Source of the DNA: Actinomycetota bacterium
GTDB lineage: Bacteria > Actinomycetota > Thermoleophilia > Gaiellales > Gaiellaceae
Length of the DNA stretch: 5,751 nt
Assembly (NCBI GenBank): GCA_013694685.1
Contig: JACDBY010000407.1
Span: 1-5,751 of the forward strand
Direction of reading: 5' to 3'
The position numbers and the translations under genes were made by a program. Positions 1 through 5,734 of this stretch are shown here, in pieces. Every line of letters starts with the position of its first letter. Positions within the stretch are counted from its first letter, which is position 1. The notes beneath the pieces were generated by a model. It ran no database searches. It saw nothing but the letters and a program-made list of their open reading frames with translations, and was not told the DNA's origin.

Positions 1-660
1 GTGCGCATCGCCTCGGCGATGGTGCTCCTGCTGACCGCGTTCCGGACCGCGTGGCCGGCGTTCGCCTACTCGATCCGCGACGAGGGGGAAGCGCGTCGCA
101 CGTACGCCTACGTGCTGACGTATCTCACGGTCGTGACCGCCTGGGTGGCTCTCGCCCTGACGCTCCTCGCGCCCTGGATCGTCGATCTGCTCGCCGACCC
201 GGCCTTCGCCGAGTCGGCCGACGTCGTCGGGCCGCTCGCGTTCTCGACGGTCGCGTACGCCGCGTACATCGTCGTCGCGATCGGGGTCGGGCGCATGCGC
301 CGGACACAGTTCAACTGGGTCGTGACGGGCGTCGCGGCCGTCGTCAACGTGGCTCTGAACATCGCTCTGATCCCGACGTACGGGATGATCGGCGCCGCGA
401 TCGCGACCGTTGCCGCCTACGGGACGATGGCGGTCGGAATGGCGTGGTGGTCGCAGCGGATCTATCCGGTGCCCTACCAGTGGCGCCGGGTCGCCACGGC
501 CGCGCTGGCCGCGGTCGCGCTCGCAGCCGTCGGCGCCGCGGCGAACGGCGGCCTCGCGCTCGCGCTCGTGCTGATCCTGGCGTATCCGCCGGCGCTCCTC
601 GCGCTCGGCTTCACGACGTCCATCGAGCGAGCCCGACTGCGGGCCCTCGTCATGCGCTGA
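1..660 (+). CDS. Polysaccharide/lipid-linked sugar flippase (Wzx/MATE-like), C-terminal part, 5'-truncated by window edge
   Basis: This is the C-terminal 219 residues of a polytopic membrane protein that probably flips a lipid-linked glycan precursor across the cytoplasmic membrane. The most diagnostic stretch is residues 116-136 (NVALNIALIPTYG followed by MIGAAIAT), the N-x-x-L-N-x-x-LIP-x-YG-x-x-GAAIAT pattern typical of Polysacc_synt_C / MurJ-Wzx-type flippases. Hydrophobic segments lie near residues 40-63, 75-97, 105-124, 128-149, 163-180 and 184-204, and the tail is short and basic (ERARLRALVMR). Family members are usually about 450-500 residues, so the N-terminal half lies left of the window. 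The GTG at base 1 is probably an internal valine rather than the start. It is convergent with, and apparently unrelated to, the metal operon. The lipid and sugar substrate cannot be told from this fragment. Confidence 0.85.
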   Translation: MRIASAMVLLLTAFRTAWPAFAYSIRDEGEARRTYAYVLTYLTVVTAWVALALTLLAPWIVDLLADPAFAESADVVGPLAFSTVAYAAYIVVAIGVGRMRRTQFNWVVTGVAAVVNVALNIALIPTYGMIGAAIATVAAYGTMAVGMAWWSQRIYPVPYQWRRVATAALAAVALAAVGAAANGGLALALVLILAYPPALLALGFTTSIERARLRALVMR

Positions 661-676
661 GGCGCTCGCGGCGCCT
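660..676. terminator. Short perfect hairpin just after the flippase stop (possible terminator)
   Basis: A perfect 6-bp inverted repeat, AGGCGC (660-665) and GCGCCT (671-676), has a 5-base loop and begins on the last base of the flippase TGA stop. The position suits a terminator, but no T-run follows on either strand and the stem is short. It could equally be chance in such GC-rich sequence. Confidence 0.3.
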
Positions 677-683
677 GGAATGC

Positions 684-704
684 GGGGCGGACAGGTCCGG
701 CCCC
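684..704. terminator. GC-rich hairpin in the convergent gap, overlapping the last base of the second permease gene (possible bidirectional terminator)
   Basis: GGGGCGGA (684-691) pairs with TCCG-GCCCC (696-704) around a 4-base loop (CAGG), with one bulged G at 700. This gives an 8-bp, almost all-GC stem. It lies in the 43-base gap between the two convergent genes and ends on the first base of the second permease's TAG codon (704-706). U-tracts are missing on both sides, so intrinsic termination is plausible only if the host uses U-less hairpins. Confidence 0.35.
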
Positions 705-1813
705 TACCGCGTCACGGCCTCCTGCGCGACCGTCCGCCCGAGATCGGTCAGCGAGAGCACGTCCGCGCTCGAGACGACGAGCCCGCGACGCTCCGCATGA
801 CGGACGACGCGCCCGGCGAAGTCACTGTCCCAGCGCAGGTGCTCGCCGAGGTGCCCGACGCGATTCTCGACCGCCGCCTCGGGGAGGCCCTCGTGGTTCG
901 CGAGATGGATCGCGAGCATCGTCTGGGCGAACTCGAGCCGCTGCCGTGCGCGCCGCCGTATGGCTGCGACGAGACCCCGCCCGGGTGCGAGGAGCCAGGC
1001 GAGCCCGAACGCGATCCCGCAGCAGGCGGCGATGCAACCGGCGATCGAGGCGTCGAGGGCGACGGCGAGCCAATAGCCGCCGAGCGCCGAGCCGGCCGCG
1101 ATCGCCCCCGCGAAGACGACTAGCCGCCCGAGACCGTCGGTCAGCAGGTAGGCGGCGGCCGGCGGCGCGATCATCAGCGCCACGACGAGGATCGAGCCGA
1201 CGGCGTTGAACGCCCCGACCGCCGTGACCGAGACGAGGCTCATCAGCACGTAGTCGAGGACGACAGGTGTAAAACCCAGTGCCAGCGCGAGCGCGGGATC
1301 GAAAGTCGAGAGCTTCAGCTCCTTCCAGAGCACGGCGACGACGATCGCGTCGACGACGAGTACCGCGCCCATCAGGAGCAGCGAGGCGGGACCGAAGTCC
1401 CAACCCCAGGCTTCCAGCCGATCGAACGGCGCAAACGCGAGCTCGCCGAGCAGCACCGCGTCGGTGTCCAGGTGCACGCCGTCGGCGTAGCGCGAGACGA
1501 TGATCACCCCGATCGAGAAGAGCGCCGGGAAGACAAGTCCGATGGCCGCGTCCTCTCGCACGAGCCGCGTCGAGGTCACGAGTTGGACGAGCGCGACGGT
1601 GACGACACCCGTCAGCGCCGCGCCGATCAGGAGGAGCGGCGAGGTCGTTGTCCCGGTGACGAGAAACGCGACCGCGATCCCCACGAGCACCGAGTGCCCG
1701 ATCGCGTCGGAGAGGAGCGACTGACGCCGCAGGACGAGGAACGTGCCGACCAGGGAGCAGGCGACGGCGGTGACCACGGCGATCGCCTGGATCTCGAGCT
1801 GGCCCTGGGTCAT
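704..1813 (-). CDS. Metal (Mn/Zn/Fe) ABC transporter permease, TroD/MntD-like, with C-terminal winged-helix-like tail
   Basis: This 369-residue inner-membrane permease belongs to the ABC-3 (ZnuB/TroC/TroD/MntC) family and would form half of the metal channel with the gene upstream. Family marks include the N-terminal VLRRQSLLSDAIGHSVLVG (27-45), STRLVREDAAIGLVF (81-95), HLDTDAVLLGELAFAP (114-129), KELKLSTFDPALALALGF (164-181, the cytoplasmic coupling region) and GSILVVALMIAPPAAA (206-221). The HLDTD...GELAFAP element is characteristic of the TroD/MntD-type partner. The membrane part ends near residue 285. A basic linker (RRRARQR, 286-292) leads into a soluble tail (about 293-369) ending RRGLVVSSADVLSLTDLGR, which reads like a winged helix. 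The ATG overlaps the TGA of the first permease as ATGA (1810-1813). Two GGAGG copies precede it, at spacings of 2 and 10 bases. The gene ends in TAG. Confidence 0.93.
   Translation of the reverse strand: MTQGQLEIQAIAVVTAVACSLVGTFLVLRRQSLLSDAIGHSVLVGIAVAFLVTGTTTSPLLLIGAALTGVVTVALVQLVTSTRLVREDAAIGLVFPALFSIGVIIVSRYADGVHLDTDAVLLGELAFAPFDRLEAWGWDFGPASLLLMGAVLVVDAIVVAVLWKELKLSTFDPALALALGFTPVVLDYVLMSLVSVTAVGAFNAVGSILVVALMIAPPAAAYLLTDGLGRLVVFAGAIAAGSALGGYWLAVALDASIAGCIAACCGIAFGLAWLLAPGRGLVAAIRRRARQRLEFAQTMLAIHLANHEGLPEAAVENRVGHLGEHLRWDSDFAGRVVRHAERRGLVVSSADVLSLTDLGRTVAQEAVTR
707..940 (-). other. Winged-helix-like C-terminal domain of the second permease
   Basis: Residues 292-369 form a soluble extension that a minimal ABC-3 permease (about 270-290 residues) lacks. 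The pattern is an amphipathic helix (EFAQTMLAIHLANHEG), a helical HTH-like middle (VENRVGHLGEHLRWDSDFAGRVVRHAERRGL) and a wing-like VVSSADVLSLTDLGR ending. This matches the layout of DtxR/MarR-like winged helices. It stops just after the wing, so there is no DtxR metal-binding/dimerisation domain. DNA binding is inferred from the pattern only; the tail might instead be a cytoplasmic gate or dimer contact. Confidence 0.6.
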
Positions 1814-2904
1814 CGCCTCCGCGCCTCCACGCGACCGCGGTCGGTCAGCGCCCAGTTACCCTCCAGATCGCGCGCGACGAGACCGTCACGCTCGAGCGCG
1901 ACGAGGGCCGCGGTCGCGTCGGTCTCCTCGAGGAGTCCGACGGTCGCCGCCGGATGGGCACGACCCGGCCCACCGTGCGCACGCTCGAGCGCGGCGAGAT
2001 CGGCGAGCACGACGTGGGTTCCGAGCCGAGACCGCGCGCGTCGGGCACGCATGGCGCGCACGACGAGACCGCGCGGCGCGAGCAGGAACGAGACGACGAC
2101 GAGGAAGGTCGCGACGAGCACGATCGCTGGACCCGTAGGCAGCCGCTCGACCTGGGAGGAGGCGACGGCGCCCGTCACCCCTGCGGCGGCCCCGAGCCCG
2201 GCGGCGACGATCGTCATCGCGCCGAGGCGGTTCGTCCACTGTCGCGCGGCCGCGGCGGGCGCGACGATCATCGCGCTCATCAGCACGGCGCCGACCATCT
2301 GCAGCCCGATCACGATCGCGACGACGAGCAGAGAAGTGAGGAGGATCTCGGTTGCCCGCATCCGGAGCCCGAGGCTGGCGCCGAACTCGGGGTCGAACGA
2401 GAGGACCTTGAGGTGCTTCCACGCGAGCGCGACGACGACGAGCGCGACCGCGCCCACCACCGCGATGGTGACGACGTCCTCGCGGAGCACGGTCGCCGCC
2501 TGACCGAAGAGAAACCGGTCGAGCCCGGCCTGCGAGGCATCCGGTCGCCGCTGCACCCACGTCAGGAGAACGAGCCCGATCCCGAAGAAGACGGACAGCA
2601 CGAGCCCGAGGGCAGCGTCCTCCTTCACGCGCGTCGAGCGGACGATCGCCGACACGAGGAGCGTCCCGAGGAAGCCCGCGACCGCCGCGCCGACCATGAG
2701 CGCGAGCGATCCCTTCGTCCCGAGGAGGACATAGGCGAAGACGACGCCGGGCAGGGCGGCGTGCGAGATCGCGTCGCCGAGCAGTGCCTGTCGGCGCAGG
2801 ACGGCGAAGGTCCCGAGAGCACCGCTCACGAACCCGAGCGCGACCGCGCCGAGTGCGACCGTCCGCAGTGTGTAGTCGTCGACGAGGAACGTCGCGAGCG
2901 TCAT
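1810..2904 (-). CDS. Metal (Mn/Zn/Fe) ABC transporter permease, TroC/MntC-like, with C-terminal winged-helix-like tail
   Basis: This 364-residue ABC-3 family integral membrane permease is the first of two paralogous permeases. Diagnostic stretches are [23 protein letters not shown] (31-53), [22 protein letters not shown] (89-110), [13 protein letters not shown] (128-140), [18 protein letters not shown] (163-180, ATPase-coupling region) and [20 protein letters not shown] (204-223). Membrane helices end near residue 275. A basic linker ([13 protein letters not shown]) leads to a 70-residue soluble tail. The start at 2904 was chosen because the protein aligns with the family from [14 protein letters not shown] onward and because its ATG overlaps the ATPase stop as ATGA (2901-2904). 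No good ribosome-binding site precedes it, which fits translational coupling. The same frame remains open upstream to 3606 only because of the ATPase frameshift; codons upstream of 2904 are not genuine permease sequence. Confidence 0.93.
   Translation of the reverse strand: MTLATFLVDDYTLRTVALGAVALGFVSGALGTFAVLRRQALLGDAISHAALPGVVFAYVLLGTKGSLALMVGAAVAGFLGTLLVSAIVRSTRVKEDAALGLVLSVFFGIGLVLLTWVQRRPDASQAGLDRFLFGQAATVLREDVVTIAVVGAVALVVVALAWKHLKVLSFDPEFGASLGLRMRATEILLTSLLVVAIVIGLQMVGAVLMSAMIVAPAAAARQWTNRLGAMTIVAAGLGAAAGVTGAVASSQVERLPTGPAIVLVATFLVVVSFLLAPRGLVVRAMRARRARSRLGTHVVLADLAALERAHGGPGRAHPAATVGLLEETDATAALVALERDGLVARDLEGNWALTDRGRVEARRR
1813..2022 (-). other. Winged-helix-like C-terminal domain of the first permease
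   Basis: Residues 295-364 begin with a helix ([18 protein letters not shown]), followed by [22 protein letters not shown], which resembles an HTH pair, and the wing-like [22 protein letters not shown]. The G-x-W-x-LT-x-x-GR ending is typical of DtxR-like and other winged helices. The protein ends before the H-R-L-W-E-type segment that opens the dimerisation/metal-binding domain in longer DtxR-like tails. Assigned by pattern only. The second permease has a comparable tail. Confidence 0.65.
1816..1828 (-). promoter_or_regulatory. Duplicated GGAGG ribosome-binding site before the second permease
   Basis: On the coding strand GGAGG occurs at 1828-1824 and again at 1820-1816, followed by CG and the ATG at 1813. 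The nearer copy is too close (2 bases) for normal initiation and the farther copy has a 10-base spacer. Both lie inside the last codons of the first permease (RVEARRR). Confidence 0.5.
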
Positions 2905-3606
2905 GTGCCGTTCCGACCGAAGAGGCCGGAGCGACCGCCGTACGTACGGCGCAGCGCCTCGTCGGTGAAAGCTTCGTCGACGGGCCCGCTTGCGACGAGG
3001 CGGACGTTCAGGAGAACCACGCGGTCGAAGTACTCGACGACAGTCTGGAGGTCGTGGTGCACGGCGACGATCGTCTTCCCTCGTGAGCGAAGCTCCTGCA
3101 GGAGCTTGACGATGGCGTGCTCGGTCGTCGCGTCGACGCCCTGGAACGGCTCGTCCATCAGGTAGAGCTCGGCGTCCTGCACGAGCGCCCGCGCGAGGAA
3201 GACGCGCTGCTGCTGGCCGCCGGAGAGCTGCGAGATCTGCCGACGGGCGTACGCGTCCATCTCCACCCGCCTCAGAGCGTCGAGGGCCGCCTCCCGCTCG
3301 ATCCTGCCCGGGCGGCGGAGCCAGCCGAGGTGGCCGTAGCGCCCCATCAGCACGACGTCGCGGACATCCGTCGGGAAGTCCCAGTCGACCGAGCCGCGCT
3401 GCGGGACGTACGCGACGCGCCGCCGGCTCGACGAGCCCGAGGATCGCGCGGATGAGCGTCGTCTTGCCCGCTCCGTTCGGGCCGACGATCGCGGTCAGCG
3501 TCCCCTGGGGGATCTCCACGTCGACGTCCCAGAGCACCGGCTTCTCGCCGTAGGCGACGGTGAGGTCGGTGACCTCGATCGCAGGTGTGCGGCCGTCCAG
3601 GCTCAT
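2901..3606 (-). pseudogene. Metal ABC transporter ATPase (TroB/MntB/ZnuC-like), broken by an internal deletion and frameshift
   Basis: This is the nucleotide-binding subunit that should power the two permeases. Frame one (from ATG 3606) gives 62 good residues with an A-loop tyrosine (VAYGEKPVLWDV, Y19) and Walker [10 protein letters not shown] (3483-3457), up to ILGLVEPA at 3421. The rest is in another frame from about 3419: Q-loop [16 protein letters not shown] (Q at 3401-3399), [10 protein letters not shown], signature LSGGQQQR (3227-3204), Walker B LYLMDEP (about 3167-3147) and switch histidines AVHHD (about 3062-3048), ending with TGA at 2901. Together the pieces total 234 residues. Family members usually have about 16-17 more, the beta-strand and turn between G-L-x-x-P-x-x-G and the R-x-x-Y-V-P-Q segment. 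The shift therefore looks like loss of 47 or 50 bases, not a single-base error. All catalytic motifs survive, so the event looks recent or artefactual. The start overlaps the binding-protein stop as ATGA and has a good ribosome-binding site. Confidence 0.88.
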
Positions 3607-4538
3607 CCAGGACCTCCGAGCGCCCGCGTGATCGTGTCGACATTGTGTCGCACCATGCCGACGTACGTCCCGTCGGGCGTGCCCTCGGAGCCCATCGCGT
3701 CGGCATAGAGGCTCCCGCCGATCGCGACGTCGAACCCGCGCGAGCGCACCGCCTCCTGCACCGCCTCGATCGTGCGCGGGGCGACCGACGACTCGACGAA
3801 GATGGCAGGGATCCGACGGGACGCGATCAGGTCGGCGAGCCGGCGCACGTCCTTCGCTCCTGCCTCGGAAACCGTGGAGATCCCCTGGAGACCGATCACC
3901 TCGTAGCCGTACGCGCGTCCGAAGTAGCCGAAGGCGTCGTGTGCGGTGACGATCACGCGTGCGGCCCGAGGCACTGCCTCGCTCTTCGAGCGCGCCTCGG
4001 CATCCAGCGCGTCGAGCTCGGCGAGATAGAGGGCCGCGCGTGCCCGGTACCCCGGCGCGTGGGCGGGGTCGGCGGCCGCCAGCGTGTCCCGCACCTTACG
4101 TACGGCGCCGGTCCAGAGCGCGACGTCGAACCACACGTGCGGGTCGTACTGATCGCCGCCGGCCACGATCAGGTCGCCGCGCGGGATCCCGTCGGTGACC
4201 GCGCTCGTCAGCCGCCGCTCCCCGATCCGCTCCAGGATGTCGGCCATCTTCGCCTCGAGATGGAGGCCGCCGTAGAGGATCACGTCGGCCCGCTCGAGCC
4301 GGCGGACGTCACCCTCGCTCGCCTTGTAGAGATGCGGGTCGACCCCGGGGCCCATCAGCCCTTCCACCTCGACGCGCGGCCCCCCGATGCGCTCGGCCGC
4401 GTCGGCAATCATCCCGACGGTCGTGACGACACGGATCGTCTCGCGGTCCGAGAGGTCGGGGAGCGAGCTCTCCGAGATCGGTCCGCAGCCGGCGGCAACT
4501 GTCGCGACGAGCACGAAGAGAATCACGCGGATGCGCAT
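3603..4538 (-). CDS. Metal ABC transporter solute-binding lipoprotein, TroA/MntA/ZnuA family (cluster A-I)
   Basis: This 311-residue extracytoplasmic protein captures Zn(II)/Mn(II) and hands it to the permeases. The N-terminus MRIRVILFVLVATVAAGC is a lipoprotein signal with a slightly weak lipobox (AAGC, C18 lipidated). Predicted ligands are His69 (VDPHLYKASEGD), His134 (YDPHVWFD), His200 (TAHDAFGYFGRAYGYEV) and Asp280 (GSLYADAMG), a His3-Asp set that parallels the one I recall for Treponema TroA at nearly the same numbering. The family motif FVESSVAPRTIEAV is at 247-260. No His-rich loop lies between His93 and His134, unlike many dedicated ZnuA proteins. ATG 4538 is chosen because it gives a complete signal peptide; the frame is open farther upstream only by composition. 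No clear ribosome-binding site is seen, and the ZIP stop is 11 bases upstream, suggesting reinitiation. The TGA overlaps the ATPase start (3603-3606). Mn versus Zn preference is unresolved. Confidence 0.95.
   Translation of the reverse strand: MRIRVILFVLVATVAAGCGPISESSLPDLSDRETIRVVTTVGMIADAAERIGGPRVEVEGLMGPGVDPHLYKASEGDVRRLERADVILYGGLHLEAKMADILERIGERRLTSAVTDGIPRGDLIVAGGDQYDPHVWFDVALWTGAVRKVRDTLAAADPAHAPGYRARAALYLAELDALDAEARSKSEAVPRAARVIVTAHDAFGYFGRAYGYEVIGLQGISTVSEAGAKDVRRLADLIASRRIPAIFVESSVAPRTIEAVQEAVRSRGFDVAIGGSLYADAMGSEGTPDGTYVGMVRHNVDTITRALGGPG
3612..3617 (-). promoter_or_regulatory. Ribosome-binding site GGAGGT for the ATPase gene
   Basis: Coding-strand GGAGGT (3617-3612) is followed by CCTGG and then the ATG at 3606. 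This is a near-ideal site inside the last codons of the binding-protein gene (GGPG). It fixes the ATPase start and shows that the 5' part of the broken gene keeps its translation signal. Confidence 0.7.
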
Positions 4539-4549
4539 CTGGAGTGGTT

Positions 4550-5731
4550 CTACCCGACGAGGAGCCCGGTACCCCACATCGCGACGATCCCGGCCAGGTA
4601 GCCGCCGATCACCCAGCCCGAGCGCAAACCGCCGGGCGCCGTGCGCGCCACGTAGCGACCGACCTCGACCACGACTTGCAGGGCCGCGCCGGCCGCGAGC
4701 GCAAAGAAGACCGGTGTCAGGAGGTCGCTCGACGCGTAGCCGCCGATCCAGGTGCCGAGGATCGCGGGCGAGCCGGCGATGAGCGCGAGCGCCACGAGCC
4801 GCGCGAGCGACACGCGGACGCTGCTCGCCGGCGCGGCGATCCCGAGTCCCTCGGTGACGTTGTGCACCATGAACCCGATCACGAGGAATGCGCCCAGCTG
4901 AAGCTCGCCGGTTGCGAACGACGTCCCGATCGCGAGCCCCTCGCCGAGATTGTGCACCCCGATTCCGATCGCGACGAGGAGGGCCAGGGCGAGCCCGGTC
5001 GTGCCTGTCCGTCCCCGCGAGAGGCGTGAGGAGAGGAATGTCATCCCGAGCGCGCTTGCCGCAAGCCCGAGCAGGACCAGCCCCGGACCGCCGAGCGCCG
5101 GTGGAAGCGCCGCCTGTAGCTCGAAGGCTTCGAAGAGCGCCTCGACACCGAGAAACGTCAGGAGCCCGCCCGTGAGCGCCATGAACGCCGCGACCCACTC
5201 CGGGCGCGCGCGGCGAAGCGACGGCAGCCAGAGCAACCCCAGCGCCACGGGGACGACACCGACGAGCAGGCCGATCAGGCCGTAGCCGAGGAACCCGCGG
5301 ATCTCCGGCTCCGGTGTCAGCCGCGCAGCCGCGACCTCGTGCGTGGTCTGGATTCCGGTCGAGCTCGTGACCCCGATCGCGATCGGATCGTCCTCGACCC
5401 AGTCGAACGGAACGACGATCGTGCTCGAGCGCAGGCGCCCGAGGGTCGCCGGCCCCTCCAGGAAGAACGGCACGATCGCGTCGTCGACCGTGACGAACGC
5501 GATCGTGAGATCGTCGCGCTGTGGGTTCCGTACCTGGAGCCGGATCTCGCCCTCGCGGAACTCGGCCCGCCGCACGTCGAACTCGTCTGCCGGCGGCGGG
5601 CGACCGCCGACGAGGTCGACCGCGCGGTCGCCCTGCGAGACGACGAGCGCCACCGCGAGCGCGAGCAGGACGAGCGGCACGAGCGCCCAGAGCCGCCAGC
5701 CGATTCCCGTTGCCACAGTGCCGGCTTCCAA
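4550..5731 (-). CDS. ZIP-family metal transporter with N-terminal extracytoplasmic beta-rich domain
   Basis: This 393-residue membrane protein probably moves Zn(II) or other divalent metals into the cytoplasm. Residues 13-31 form an N-terminal membrane anchor. About 50-140 form a soluble, strand-rich domain (FREGEIRLQVRNPQRDDLTIAFVTVDD ... TSSTGIQTTHEV). About 147-393 contain eight hydrophobic segments of the ZIP fold. The binuclear metal site is visible in TM4 as HNLGEG (His260, Asn261, Glu264) and in TM5 as HNVTEG (His290, Asn291, Glu294). The usual proline of HNxPEG is Gly and Thr here. The TTG start has GAGGA 7 bases upstream; a GTG at 5716 is a weaker alternative that keeps the anchor. 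The TAG stop is 11 bases before the binding-protein ATG, so the two are almost certainly cotranscribed. The operon promoter is off the right edge. Family assignment is firm; substrate and transport direction are inferred. Confidence 0.9.
   Translation of the reverse strand: MEAGTVATGIGWRLWALVPLVLLALAVALVVSQGDRAVDLVGGRPPPADEFDVRRAEFREGEIRLQVRNPQRDDLTIAFVTVDDAIVPFFLEGPATLGRLRSSTIVVPFDWVEDDPIAIGVTSSTGIQTTHEVAAARLTPEPEIRGFLGYGLIGLLVGVVPVALGLLWLPSLRRARPEWVAAFMALTGGLLTFLGVEALFEAFELQAALPPALGGPGLVLLGLAASALGMTFLSSRLSRGRTGTTGLALALLVAIGIGVHNLGEGLAIGTSFATGELQLGAFLVIGFMVHNVTEGLGIAAPASSVRVSLARLVALALIAGSPAILGTWIGGYASSDLLTPVFFALAAGAALQVVVEVGRYVARTAPGGLRSGWVIGGYLAGIVAMWGTGLLVG
5312..5584 (-). other. Extracytoplasmic beta-rich domain of the ZIP protein
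   Basis: Residues 50-140 lie between the N-terminal anchor and the first ZIP helix and alternate polar and hydrophobic residues (EIRLQVRN, LTIAFVTVDD, STIVVPFDW, PIAIGVTSS), suggesting an Ig-like or cupredoxin-like sandwich. The topology (anchor then ZIP TM1) predicts an outside location. His131, Asp83, Asp84 and Glu113 could bind metal, but there is no His-rich cluster. Function is unknown to me. Confidence 0.55.
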
Positions 5732-5734
5732 GTG

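Noticed and set aside
2936..2951. Perfect 16-bp palindrome CGCCGTACGTACGGCG near the end of the ATPase gene, just upstream of the first permease
   Set aside because: By rough estimate, about 0.3 such palindromes are expected by chance in a window of this size and GC content. It encodes the ordinary RRTYGG, and no promoter elements surround it.
3090..3107. Perfect 18-bp palindrome AAGCTCCTGCAGGAGCTT inside the ATPase gene, considered as an operator
   Set aside because: It lies in the codons for KLLQEL, a common helix sequence, whose preferred high-GC codons are naturally palindromic. It is deep in a coding region, far from any promoter.
1954..3165. Long plus-strand ORF (403 codons) opposite the permease and ATPase genes
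   Set aside because: Its product is an Arg/Glu/Asp/Gly-rich low-complexity string with no hydrophobic core, as expected for the antisense frame of high-GC genes. The opposite strand encodes well-conserved families.
3399..3430. Programmed ribosomal frameshift joining the two ATPase parts
   Set aside because: No slippery heptamer is visible. A frameshift would not restore the missing 16-17 residues, so a deletion explains the data better.
3585..4601. Plus-strand ORF (338 codons) opposite the binding-protein gene
   Set aside because: Antisense shadow with charged, biased composition and no motif. It is fully explained by the TroA-like gene on the minus strand.
4539..5198. Upstream extension of the binding-protein frame to 5198
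   Set aside because: The extra codons are Arg/Ala/Gly-rich and antiparallel to no domain, and they overlap the ZIP gene out of frame. The signal peptide starts precisely at 4538.
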